Shown one piece after another: positions 12,055 through 19,774 of a DNA stretch of 64,000 nucleotides. A model generated the notes under the pieces. The model did no database searches. It saw only the letters and a program-made list of their open reading frames with translations, and was not told the DNA's origin. The DNA is from Bordetella parapertussis (GTDB lineage: Bacteria > Pseudomonadota > Gammaproteobacteria > Burkholderiales > Burkholderiaceae_B), in the NCBI GenBank assembly GCA_945872285.1, contig CAMBZR010000006.1, positions 1-64,000 of the forward strand. Direction: 5' to 3'. How positions within the stretch are numbered: position 1 is the first letter of the stretch; the number at the start of each line of letters is the position of its first letter. A program made the position numbers and the translations under genes.

Positions 12055-13143
12055 TTATTTGAATGAACTTAAGAAATTTAGCATTTGAGTTCTTACTGTT
12101 TGAGTGACTTCAATCTCTGAGCAGAAGTCAGCTTTAGGTGCACCGATGCAATTTCCTGTGGCTGCATCACGCCCACCTGATGCCTTGCACCAGTGTGGAT
12201 TATTGCTGTACCAGCAATTGTTAACTGGTTTTTCTGGAGGTGTTTCCGAGTCAAAAGCATGAGTGGTATTCGCTAGTCTTAAATGCTGATGTACCCATTT
12301 GACGATATTTGGGTTGCAAGAATTAATGTCAGTGGCACTACCGGCTGGCTCTAGTTCGGCCGTAATTAAAAGCACTGACGCATAAAATGGGCCTAATCTC
12401 GGATTTAAATTTTGGGAGGCGTTCACGCCGTGATTACCTGGAGTACGTTGCCAACTTCAACAAGCAGGATATATCGAAACTCCAGCACGAAATAAATCTT
12501 TATGTTTTTCTGTAGTTGACTTTTCATCTGTAAAGGCTCGTAAAACGCTCCAGCCACCTTGACTACCGCCGATTAAAAATATACGGCTTGCATCAACTTG
12601 CGGTTGCTCCCGCAGCCATCGAGCTGCCGCAAATGCATCCCTTGCACGAGTATTGGCTCCTAGTGTCGAAAAAGCTGCACCGTGTTCGCTGACACTTGCT
12701 TCAATTCTACGCCAGTTTGCTATAAAACCTCGACTCCAAAAACTGTCAAGAACTAGAACATTAAATCCTTGAGCAAGGAACCACCGCGCATGCCCGTAGT
12801 CTGTTGCGCCTGGCCCACCAACTCCGCCATGCTGTATTACAAGTGTTGGATGTTTCCCGTTTTGATTGTTCGGGTTCCAGCTGGCAAGAAGCTTTCCAGA
12901 TTTTTTTTCGCTCCAATCTGGAATTAGAGGTATATGTTGGGCGAGTCCAAAACGTATAACCTGTTCATTTAAGCCTTTGTTGCCAAATTTGAGTCTCTTA
13001 ACCTCTTCTGTATTGGGGGGCTCAATGCGAGTTATAGGAGGTGGCTCGTCATAATCACTGCCCCAAAATGCATTGACAATATGCGGAGCGCATAAAAAAT
13101 ATGTAATAAAAAAACATATTGATGTGATTCGAAAATATTTCAT
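12055..13143 (-). pseudogene. secreted alpha/beta hydrolase (dienelactone hydrolase-like) with in-frame TGA
   Basis: One continuous frame of 362 codons interrupted by a single TGA at 12459-12457 (codon 229, just after GVSIYPAC). The first part has a signal peptide (about residues 1-25), the oxyanion region IQHGGVGGPG and the nucleophile elbow GGSQGG (Ser194). After the stop the same frame continues through PFYASVLLITAELEPAG and the ANTTHAFDSE segment that should carry the catalytic histidine, so a product ending at the TGA would lack the acid and His of the triad. Probably a nonsense-mutated cargo gene of the island. Selenocysteine or read-through is possible but I see no SECIS-like stem directly after the codon. 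No change of frame is needed to join the halves. Confidence 0.75.
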
Positions 13144-13223
13144 CGCATTACGAATTTTAGGTTGTGTTATAAATTTTTTGTTATAACTAAAGACGAGGCA
13201 GTTTGGTGTTGTAAATAGGTGAT

Positions 13224-13331
13224 AGCGTTAGAGTCTTGCAAAGCATCGCGAGGCACGCGAATATCTCAACTACACAGGCATACATTGACGTAAATGACGC
13301 AATGAAACGCAAGGCGATTGAGTTGGTTTAA
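13224..13331 (+). pseudogene. tyrosine recombinase 3' tail, copy 2
   Basis: Same 36 codons as 11944-12051. Nine bases differ; eight leave the amino acid unchanged and one changes the last Ile to Val. The central stretch of about 60 bases is identical. The pattern means that both tails descend from working integrase genes that had diverged under selection, not from a recent tandem duplication of one dead fragment. Confidence 0.8.
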
Positions 13332-13524
13332 GGCGAATCATTCCAGCCAGATTTGAAGAGTGATACTGCCCTTGATTCAAACTCTTTAATTGTAATATCT
13401 ATTTGGCTGATATATGTATCAGCGGCTTTTGAAAATTTAGGAAATGATTTATAAAGTTTTGCATTTCCTATGTCTTTTTCAATCATAAACTGGTTAAAGT
13501 TTTCACTATTTTGCAAGTCTTTTT
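13328..13524 (-). pseudogene. unrecognised gene remnant cut at its 5' side by the IS element
   Basis: Frame on the minus strand ending KSGWNDSP, about 65 codons outside the IS, with a mainly helical, polar sequence (KDLQNSENFNQFMIEKD, then TYISQIDITIKEF). The only start that would give a complete protein is a GTG at 13549, which lies inside the terminal repeat of the IS, so the true 5' end was lost. I do not recognise the family. The stop overlaps the end of recombinase tail 2 on the other strand. Confidence 0.45.
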
Positions 13525-13585
13525 GAATCGCTACTAGTTTTATAGACACTTCTTAGCCTAACATTTAGGCAATAAAGGAGGCGTC

Positions 13586-13864
13586 ATGAGTAGGAAACGA
13601 TTTACCGAGGAATTCAAGATAGAGGCGGTTCGGCAGATTACCGAACGCGGTTTTGCAGTCAGGGACGTTGGAGACCGACTGGGGGTATCTCCGCATAGTT
13701 TGTACACTTGGATTAAGCAATACGGCATCCCTGCCGAGAAGCGAGTGCAGCAACAAGATCAGAGCGCGGAAGTCAAACGCCTGCAGGCGCAGCTCAAGCG
13801 AGTCACAGAGGAGCGCGACATCCTAAAAAAGGCCGCAGCGTACTTTGCCAAGGAATCCGGGTGA
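13586..13864 (+). CDS. IS3-family transposase OrfA
   Basis: 92 aa DNA-binding and regulatory protein of the IS. Helix-turn-helix at residues ~10-45 (EEFKIEAVRQ to GVSPHSLYTWIKQYG) followed by a leucine-zipper-like coiled coil (VKRLQAQLKRV to ILKK). Start ATG is preceded by AAAGGAGG. The string A6G at 13825-13831 is read CTA AAA AAG, a classic -1 slippery site, and the -1 frame stays open into orfB, so an OrfAB fusion transposase can be made. Confidence 0.92.
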   Translation: MSRKRFTEEFKIEAVRQITERGFAVRDVGDRLGVSPHSLYTWIKQYGIPAEKRVQQQDQSAEVKRLQAQLKRVTEERDILKKAAAYFAKESG

Positions 13865-14739
13865 GGTACGCATTCATCAGAGACCATGAGAGTCAGTATG
13901 CCGTGCGTACGATGTGCCGTGTCATGAAGGTACATCCAAGCGGTTTTTACGCCTGGAGGCACGTGCCGGAGTCTGCGCGTACGATCGAGAACCGTAGGCT
14001 TTTGGGTCAGATCAAGCAATGCTGGATTCAAAGCGGTACGGTGTACGGCTATCGCAAAATCTCTGATGATTTGCAAGATATGGGTGAGCGCTGTGGGGAG
14101 CAACGCGTCCGTCGGCTGATGAAGGCGAATGGGCTGCGTTCGCATACAGGGTATCGACGCAAACCTCGGCACTTGAGTGGTCGGCCCGCGAGCGTTGCGC
14201 CCAACCATCTGGCACGCCAGTTTGATGTTCAAACACCTAACGAGGTATGGGTGACCGATATCACCTATATACGTACACACGAGGGTTGGCTATATCTCGC
14301 GGTTGTTCTAGATCTATTTTCTAGGCAGATCGTTGGTTGGTCGATGCAGAGCAGGATGGACAAGGAGCTCGTACTTAGCGCGTTACTCATGGCGATATGG
14401 AAGCGCAAGCCGAATCAATCCGTCATGGTTCACTCCGACCAGGGCAGTCAATTCTCGAGCTATGAATGGCAAGGATTCTTGAAAGAGCACAACCTGGTTG
14501 CTAGCATGAGTCGGCGCGGAAACTGTCATGACAATGCGGTTGTCGAGAGCTTTTTCCAACTACTCAAACGCGAGCGAATTAAACGCCGTACATATTTGAA
14601 TCGCGAGCAAGCTCGTCAGGATGTCTTTGACTACATAGAAATGTTTTACAACCCGATTCGTCGTCACAGCCATAACGACGGCTTATCACCAGTAAAATAC
14701 GAACAGCAGTTCAACCAGAGGTTAGCGAGTGTCTACTAA
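13861..14739 (+). CDS. IS3-family transposase OrfB (DDE integrase core)
   Basis: 292 aa, with GTG start overlapping the orfA stop by 4 bases. N-terminal HTH_21-like region (YGYRKISDDL to RRLMKANGLRS), then the rve integrase core with the three catalytic acids in VWVTDITYI, MVHSDQGSQF and NAVVESFFQLLK, and the usual C-terminus YNPIRRHSHNDGLSPVKYE. Appears intact. Normally expressed as a frameshifted OrfAB fusion; the separate start may give OrfB alone. Confidence 0.93.
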   Translation: MRYAFIRDHESQYAVRTMCRVMKVHPSGFYAWRHVPESARTIENRRLLGQIKQCWIQSGTVYGYRKISDDLQDMGERCGEQRVRRLMKANGLRSHTGYRRKPRHLSGRPASVAPNHLARQFDVQTPNEVWVTDITYIRTHEGWLYLAVVLDLFSRQIVGWSMQSRMDKELVLSALLMAIWKRKPNQSVMVHSDQGSQFSSYEWQGFLKEHNLVASMSRRGNCHDNAVVESFFQLLKRERIKRRTYLNREQARQDVFDYIEMFYNPIRRHSHNDGLSPVKYEQQFNQRLASVY

Positions 14740-14781
14740 ATTGTTAGCGATTCCTATCACAAATAAAAACGAGTCAAAATA

Positions 14782-15588
14782 ATGAATATACTCCTTGCAA
14801 TGATCTTAATTTTTTTTCTCATCATGCTGTTTAGTGCCACGATCGCCTATCTCATCATGCGTTGGTGCTTTTCCCCCAAAAGACACGCCGAGTTGGTTCA
14901 TAAATTCGATGGTATTAATATTTCGGGATTAAACGCTGGAGCCATAGTTTTACTCTCATTGGGCATCGCTTTTGTCTTCAGTGACATCTCAAATATCCAT
15001 ATCCGTGCAAAGACCTCATTATTGCAAGAGGCGGATGCGCTCCGTACACTTGGGCGTATATCACTAAATATTGAACCAGAAGTCGGAGCACCTCTCATGG
15101 AGGCAACACGTGCTTACGTTTCAGATGTTTTACAAAAAGAGTGGGCAGCGATGCAGCAAGGCAATGCGCTCTCCATTCGTCAGGGTACTCAAACCGCCCT
15201 CAAACCACTAACTGTTATGTCAGACATCGTTTACGACCCATTCAATTTTACTAAGCTTCAACCACTCACAGCTTCGCAACTCGGCAATCTTGTCGCGCGA
15301 ATTCGGGAGTATCGGCTCGTCAGAATTGAAATAAGTGAATACAGAATTGGTTCTCGCGGGCTAATTCTTGCCATCCTCACGCTACTCGCTTCGACTGTCA
15401 TATTATCTATGGCGATGCTTAAAAAGCCAGCAGCTCAATATTTGTGTATTTTTTCTTTTTTTGTGGTCAGTCTATCTGCGCTGTATCTGTCTTACGCGTC
15501 TCAAAATCCTTTTGCTGGCTTGGACGCGATCAGTAATGCGCCATTGCAAGAGGCCTCTGATCGCCTCAAAGTCATGCAGTTAAATTGA
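14782..15588 (+). CDS. DUF4239-like integral membrane protein, 268 aa
   Basis: Resembles the DUF4239 (bestrophin-like domain) family: two N-terminal spans (about residues 4-27 and 52-70), a long soluble part with EADALRTLGRISL, two C-terminal spans (about 203-250), and the closing motif NPFAGLDAISNAPLQEASDRL typical of the family. Function is unknown; a channel-like role has been suggested from fold similarity only. It lies between the IS and the right end of the island and is the only island cargo gene that looks complete. Family assignment is from memory of the motif. Confidence 0.65.
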   Translation: MNILLAMILIFFLIMLFSATIAYLIMRWCFSPKRHAELVHKFDGINISGLNAGAIVLLSLGIAFVFSDISNIHIRAKTSLLQEADALRTLGRISLNIEPEVGAPLMEATRAYVSDVLQKEWAAMQQGNALSIRQGTQTALKPLTVMSDIVYDPFNFTKLQPLTASQLGNLVARIREYRLVRIEISEYRIGSRGLILAILTLLASTVILSMAMLKKPAAQYLCIFSFFVVSLSALYLSYASQNPFAGLDAISNAPLQEASDRLKVMQLN

Positions 15589-15800
15589 AAATAATCAACG
15601 CACAGCGTTATGACTCTGCCAACTTTCCCCCACATGTGTCCAAGTTTTTAACTGCACCCCCAACTGTTCAATTTTCAACCGGCGCCAACACATTACACAA
15701 AAAATAAAATACCGCTCTCCTTAATCAATACATCCAGAAATCTGCAGGATAGGTTATTCACAAAGATCTCAAACTGCGTTCAGCCTATCGAAGCCGTGTC

Positions 15801-15956
15801 ATGCGCGCCTCAGATTTCATGACCGCTGACTGGGCGCCTTTACCTTATCCATTGCTTGCTAAGGTTTCATCGCGAATCATCAACGAAGTCCGTGGCATCA
15901 ACCGGGTTGTATACGACGTATCAAGCAAACCACCCGAAACTATTAAGTGGGAGTAG
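15801..15956 (+). pseudogene. displaced guaA 3' end (attR-like copy)
   Basis: Codes for [17 protein letters not shown] and on to TIKWE and a TAG stop, matching the last 48 residues of GuaA. The repeated part is 15810-15956, the same length as in guaA itself. It has no guaA body upstream and the frame fades before 15801. It marks the right end of the island; 7 bases later the sugar dehydrogenase gene begins, so that gene was probably the original neighbour of guaA. Confidence 0.85.
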
Positions 15957-15963
15957 AGGTCTC

Positions 15964-17106
15964 ATGAGAGTACAGCTTGCTCGATCAATTCATGCCCTGC
16001 TGATGTGTATGGCATGCTGTCTTCCCACTTGGGCTCAGGAAGGGACTTCGGTCTTCATTTCAGAAAAACACGCGTGCCGAGTTGCCACTTTGGTGACAGG
16101 ACTTGAAAATCCTTGGTCCATTGCTTTTTTGCCTGACGGTCGGATGCTGGTCACTGAAAGGGCGGGACGTTTACGCCTATTGAGTCAAGATTTCAAACTG
16201 AACCCCAAGCCGATTGATGGTTTGCCTGAAGTTGTGGCACAAGGCCAAGGTGGTTTGTTTGATGTAGTCTTGCACCCTCTGTATGCTCAGAATGGTTGGA
16301 TTTATTGGGCTTACAACGCGCCTGGGCCTGGCGGCTGGGGTACAGCTTTGGCCAGAGGTAAGCTTCAAGACCACCGCATGACCGAGGTACAGTTGCTGTT
16401 CAGCATGCAGCCTAAAACGCCTGCAAGCTATCATTTTGGTGGGCGCATTGTGTTCGACCAAGCTGGCTTTGTTTATCTGACTTTGGGAGACCGTGGCGAC
16501 AAAGACCGTGCCCAAAAACTGGGTGACCATGCTGGCTCTGTCATTCGTCTTCACGATGATGGTCGTGTGCCAGCCGACAACCCTTTTGTTAACCGTACAG
16601 GTGCCCTGGCAGAAAAATGGACCTTGGGCAATCGCAATATGCAGGGTGCGGCACTGCATCCTCAAACGGGTGAACTGTGGACACACGAACACGGGCCGCA
16701 GGGTGGGGATGAGGTCAACGTGATGCGTTCAGGTTTGAATTACGGCTGGCCCGTTATCACTTACGGCGTCAATTACGGCTTGGGCACTAAAATTGGTGAG
16801 GGCCAGGCCAAAGCTGGCTTGGTGCAGCCCTTGCACGTGTGGGTGCCGTCGATTGCGCCATCTGGCATGGCTTTTGTGAGCGGCTCACAGTTTCCCCAGT
16901 GGCGGGGCAATTTGCTTGTGGGCGCCTTGCGCGGGCAGATGCTGGTACGTCTGACGCTCGACGGCGAGAAGGTCTTGGGCGAAGAGCGCTTGCTTCAAGG
17001 GCGGTTTCGCCTACGTGATGTGCGAATGGGGCCAGACGGTTTTGTCTACTTGTTGACTGACGAAGCGCGAGGGGCTTTGCTTAGGTTGGAGCCAGTCAAA
17101 CCTTGA
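15964..17106 (+). CDS. PQQ-dependent aldose sugar dehydrogenase, secreted
   Basis: Soluble periplasmic six-bladed propeller of the sGDH/Asd (YliI) family that oxidises aldoses with PQQ and Ca2+. ATG at 15964 follows AGAGG; the longer frame upstream is only the guaA tail read out of frame. Signal peptide residues 1-24 ending WAQ. Family signatures: GLENPWSIAFLPDG, the histidine in SYHFGGRIVF, LTLGDRGDKD, and EHGPQGGDEVNVM followed by GLNYGWPVITYG, which together hold PQQ and calcium ligands. 380 aa, normal. First gene after the guaA island. Confidence 0.92.
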   Translation: MRVQLARSIHALLMCMACCLPTWAQEGTSVFISEKHACRVATLVTGLENPWSIAFLPDGRMLVTERAGRLRLLSQDFKLNPKPIDGLPEVVAQGQGGLFDVVLHPLYAQNGWIYWAYNAPGPGGWGTALARGKLQDHRMTEVQLLFSMQPKTPASYHFGGRIVFDQAGFVYLTLGDRGDKDRAQKLGDHAGSVIRLHDDGRVPADNPFVNRTGALAEKWTLGNRNMQGAALHPQTGELWTHEHGPQGGDEVNVMRSGLNYGWPVITYGVNYGLGTKIGEGQAKAGLVQPLHVWVPSIAPSGMAFVSGSQFPQWRGNLLVGALRGQMLVRLTLDGEKVLGEERLLQGRFRLRDVRMGPDGFVYLLTDEARGALLRLEPVKP

Positions 17107-17262
17107 AAAGATCGGTTCTGATTTTCGATAGCCACCATGGTTCAAACACCAGTATGATCTCGATTGTCGTGGCTATATTAAGTGTAAGCGAGCGGCAGGT
17201 TTAATCCCAATGCGAGAGTGCCCTGTTGCGATTTTGTAGTTTTCGATCCCGGAACCTTAAAC

Positions 17263-17883
17263 ATGACAACTCCTTTGGCAGACGAACAACGTTTTGCTCG
17301 CCTTCACGTCGATCAGATGACTGACGAGCAAAAGATTTATTTCAACTCGCTGATGGCTGGTCCCATTTCTGGGACAGGCAGCAAGGGTGTGGTGCAGGGT
17401 GCAACAAGCTTAGGGGCTCCGTTCAACGTTTTGTTAAGAAGCCCGGTTTTGGCTGAGCGGATGCGCAAAGTCGGAGAATATCTGCGCTTTGAAAGTGCTA
17501 TCCCAAAACGCTTAAACGAGTTTGCGATTCTGATCACCGCTCGCACCTGGACCGCCCAATACGAATGGTACGCACACTTACGTTTGGCACTTAAGGAGGG
17601 GCTCGATCCTTTAATCGGTGAAGAACTTGCACAAGGGCAACGTCCTTCAAAGATGAAACCAGACGAACAAGTTGTGTATGATTTTTGTCATGAACTTCAT
17701 ACCTGTCACTCTGTGAGCGACGCGCACTACAACGCCGTGCTCAAGCTTTTTGGTGAACAAGGCGTTGTAGACTTGATGATGGTAAGCGGCTATTACGTGA
17801 TGGTGGCAATGGCCTTAAATGTCAACCGCTCACCGCTGCCAGAGGGCGTCATCCCCATCCCTGAGCTTCAAAGACGTAATTAG
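17263..17883 (+). CDS. carboxymuconolactone decarboxylase-like (AhpD-fold) protein, 206 aa
   Basis: CMD/AhpD-fold protein. The helical core reads LRFESAIPKRLNEFAILI, the TARTWTAQYEWYAH stretch, then YDFCHELHTCHSVSDAHY. The ATG at 17263 is preferred over a GTG at 17218, since homologues start shortly before the ERFARL-like helix. The typical CxxC thiol pair of AhpD is absent, so a lyase or unknown role is more likely than peroxidase reduction. It converges on a Bug receptor gene and shares two bases of stop codon with it. Confidence 0.8.
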   Translation: MTTPLADEQRFARLHVDQMTDEQKIYFNSLMAGPISGTGSKGVVQGATSLGAPFNVLLRSPVLAERMRKVGEYLRFESAIPKRLNEFAILITARTWTAQYEWYAHLRLALKEGLDPLIGEELAQGQRPSKMKPDEQVVYDFCHELHTCHSVSDAHYNAVLKLFGEQGVVDLMMVSGYYVMVAMALNVNRSPLPEGVIPIPELQRRN

Positions 17884-18845
17884 TTTCGTTCTAGATTGAC
17901 CGAGTCCGCCGTAATTTTCCAAGTCTCAAGTTGATCCTGGTTGAACTTTGCCATCGCAGCCGGGGTTGAGCTTTGCATCTCGAAAGCAATTTTCTCAAGT
18001 TGTTCGCGAACATCTTTACGGTTTGCGACGTTGCGCATGGCCTTTTCCACACGATCAACAACTTCCTTTGGCAAGCCTGCGGGGCCAACTAAACCCGCCC
18101 AAGGTACGATGGTCATGCCCTGAATACCAACCTCTTCTGCGGTTGGAGTACTGGGCGTCAAAGGACTGCGCTTAGGTAAAGAGGTCATCAAGACCCGTAA
18201 GCGCCCCTCTTCGACCTGTTGGAGCGCACTGCCCGGCGTGCCGAGCAGAACTTGAATCCGACCCGCAATCAAATCTGTGGTGGCCGGCGCATCGCCCTTG
18301 TAGGGGACGTGAACCATATCAAGCTTGGCCTTTTGGGCGAACTGCGCTGTCGTCAAAATGCTGGTGCCATTGCCACTGCCATAGTTAACTTTGCCCGGAT
18401 TTGCTCGCACATAGGCTAAAAACTCAGCCATGTTTTTGGCTGGTAAATCGGAGTGAATAAATAAAAAGAACCCAAATTTTCCGACCAAAGAAATCGGCGT
18501 AAAAGCGGTTAACGGGTCATAGGGGGGGATCTTACGCATCGTCGGTGCGGCGTTCATTCCTGTTGTGGTCGCGAACAAGAGCGTATAGCCATCTGCAATC
18601 GAGTTGATCGTAGCCATTCCGGCAATCGCACCATCCGCACCCCCTCGATTATCAATGATGACGGGCTGCCCCAAGTCTTCAGAAAGTGCCTTCATCACGA
18701 TGCGTGCGGTCAGATCGGCTGCACCTGCCGGAGGAAAGGGAACAATCATTTTGATTGAGCGATTTGGGTAAGTTTGCGCCCAACTCGTACAGGAGATCCC
18801 GTATAAGACTAGAGCCAAGAGCGTGGTCGTGAACGCTTTTTTCAT
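17880..18845 (-). CDS. Bug/TctC-family tripartite tricarboxylate transport receptor
   Basis: Periplasmic solute receptor, 321 aa. Signal peptide residues 1-23 (MKKAFTTTLLALVLYGISC to SWAQ). Family blocks: YPNRSIKMIVPFPPAGAAD, VIIDNRGGADGAIAG, KVNYGSGNGTSI and HVPYKGDAPATTDLIAG. No TctAB membrane genes are nearby, common for the many orphan Bug receptors of Alcaligenaceae. The ligand is probably a carboxylate and cannot be told from sequence. Confidence 0.93.
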   Translation of the reverse strand: MKKAFTTTLLALVLYGISCTSWAQTYPNRSIKMIVPFPPAGAADLTARIVMKALSEDLGQPVIIDNRGGADGAIAGMATINSIADGYTLLFATTTGMNAAPTMRKIPPYDPLTAFTPISLVGKFGFFLFIHSDLPAKNMAEFLAYVRANPGKVNYGSGNGTSILTTAQFAQKAKLDMVHVPYKGDAPATTDLIAGRIQVLLGTPGSALQQVEEGRLRVLMTSLPKRSPLTPSTPTAEEVGIQGMTIVPWAGLVGPAGLPKEVVDRVEKAMRNVANRKDVREQLEKIAFEMQSSTPAAMAKFNQDQLETWKITADSVNLERN

Positions 18846-19021
18846 CGTTTAGTCCGTGATTTAAAGGTAAAGTGAGATTGGTTTGGTTCTAAGACTGAGT
18901 CGGTACAAAGATAAGGCGCGCTGCGGTTTCAGTCTACAAGGGTTATCCATGGGCTAAGCGCCCTCAAACGTGATTCTAACGATCATTTTTTGCTCAAGTT
19001 AGCGTTAAACAGTGAGGCCTT

Positions 19022-19774
19022 ATGTCAAAAGTGTACGACTTCAGCGCGGGTGGATATCAGTTTTTAGAGGGCGGGTTTCCGTATTCGCAGGCGGTCATTG
19101 CGCAACCTGGTTTTGCCTTACGTAGGGTGCGACTGTCGCGAACTTTGCCTATGTCAGAAGGGTTTGCCTGGATCCGGCAACACTTAGCAGAACAACAGCG
19201 TCCAACCACTGCGCTCTGCGCCTGCGAACTTCGTTCGCCCGAGCCTTTTACCTTCGATGGCTTTAAGGATTTCAACGCTGACTACGTGGCCGTGTTGCGT
19301 GACTGGGGCCTGAGCGCTGAGGGCCGTAATCCCGTTGCGCGCAGCAACTTAGCACCTCAGTATGCCGCGCCAGAGGCACCTGGCTTTTACGCCTTTACGT
19401 ACACCGTACCGCAGCAAGACAGTTCTCGCGATTGGGTGATAGCGGGAAGCGGCGAATGGCCTGAAGATCAGCCTTTCCCAGAAGGGATTGTGGCGCGTGG
19501 CGACTTAAGCGAAGCGGGCCTGAGAAAAAAAGTGGTTTATGTTCTAGACACCATGCAAGCTCGCGTAGCGGAAATCAACGCGCAATGGGCTGATCTTAGC
19601 GCGGCACAGGTGTATACCGTTCACGATTTTTCAGCAACGATTGCAAGTGACTTCTCACAACGTCTGATGTTGAATGCAGGCTTGCAATGGCATCTTTGTC
19701 GTCCACCCATTCGCGAAATCGAGTTCGAAATGGATGTGCGTAGTGTGCGGCAAGAGGTTTGGCAAAAGGTCTAG
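19022..19774 (+). CDS. unrecognised 250-aa protein with a RidA-like C-terminal half
   Basis: I do not recognise the family with certainty. No signal peptide or membrane span. The C-terminal half (KKVVYVLDTMQARV to LCRPPIREIEFEMDVRSV) follows the pattern of RidA/YjgF enamine deaminases, with an arginine-proline pair and a following Glu in the strand EIEFEMD. The N-terminal half (GGYQFLEGGFPYSQAV and PGFALRRVRLSRTLP) may be a second diverged copy of the fold. It converges on the Liv-type ABC operon with a 4-bp overlap of stops, so it may process the imported compound; that is a guess from position. Confidence 0.5.
   Translation: MSKVYDFSAGGYQFLEGGFPYSQAVIAQPGFALRRVRLSRTLPMSEGFAWIRQHLAEQQRPTTALCACELRSPEPFTFDGFKDFNADYVAVLRDWGLSAEGRNPVARSNLAPQYAAPEAPGFYAFTYTVPQQDSSRDWVIAGSGEWPEDQPFPEGIVARGDLSEAGLRKKVVYVLDTMQARVAEINAQWADLSAAQVYTVHDFSATIASDFSQRLMLNAGLQWHLCRPPIREIEFEMDVRSVRQEVWQKV

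Larger units (their letters stand above)
13525..14753 (+). mobile_element. IS3-family insertion sequence, about 1.23 kb
   Basis: Two overlapping frames (orfA, orfB) lie between imperfect inverted ends. The left end GAATCGCTA...TAGACACT (from 13525) matches the complement of the right end, AGTGTCTA...TAGCGATTC (14728-14753). The match covers the outer 9 bases and an inner 8 bases, with partial identity between. No 3-4 bp target duplication is visible beside the ends, so the insertion is old or has rearranged. It inserted in the guaA island and truncated a neighbouring gene. Confidence 0.85.
11814..15956. mobile_element. decayed genomic island integrated at the guaA 3' end
   Basis: About 4.1 kb bounded by two copies of the guaA 3' end. 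Contents in order: an inverted repeat, a recombinase 3' tail, a broken hydrolase gene, a second recombinase tail, a gene remnant, an IS3-family element, a DUF4239-like gene and about 210 bp of non-coding DNA. The DNA is visibly more AT-rich than its surroundings and codon use differs. No complete integrase remains, so the island is probably fixed. The guaA 3' end is a known integration site of genomic islands with tyrosine integrases; assignment of this one rests on the duplicated ends and recombinase tails. Confidence 0.8.

Noticed and set aside
13759..14280. Minus-strand frame of 173 codons inside the IS3 transposase genes
   Set aside because: It is the complement of orfA and orfB, which carry all IS3 motifs; no family pattern was seen in the reverse frame.
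15856..15963. N-terminal extension of the PQQ sugar dehydrogenase
   Set aside because: These codons are the guaA tail copy read in a different frame; the ATG at 15964 starts a proper signal peptide.
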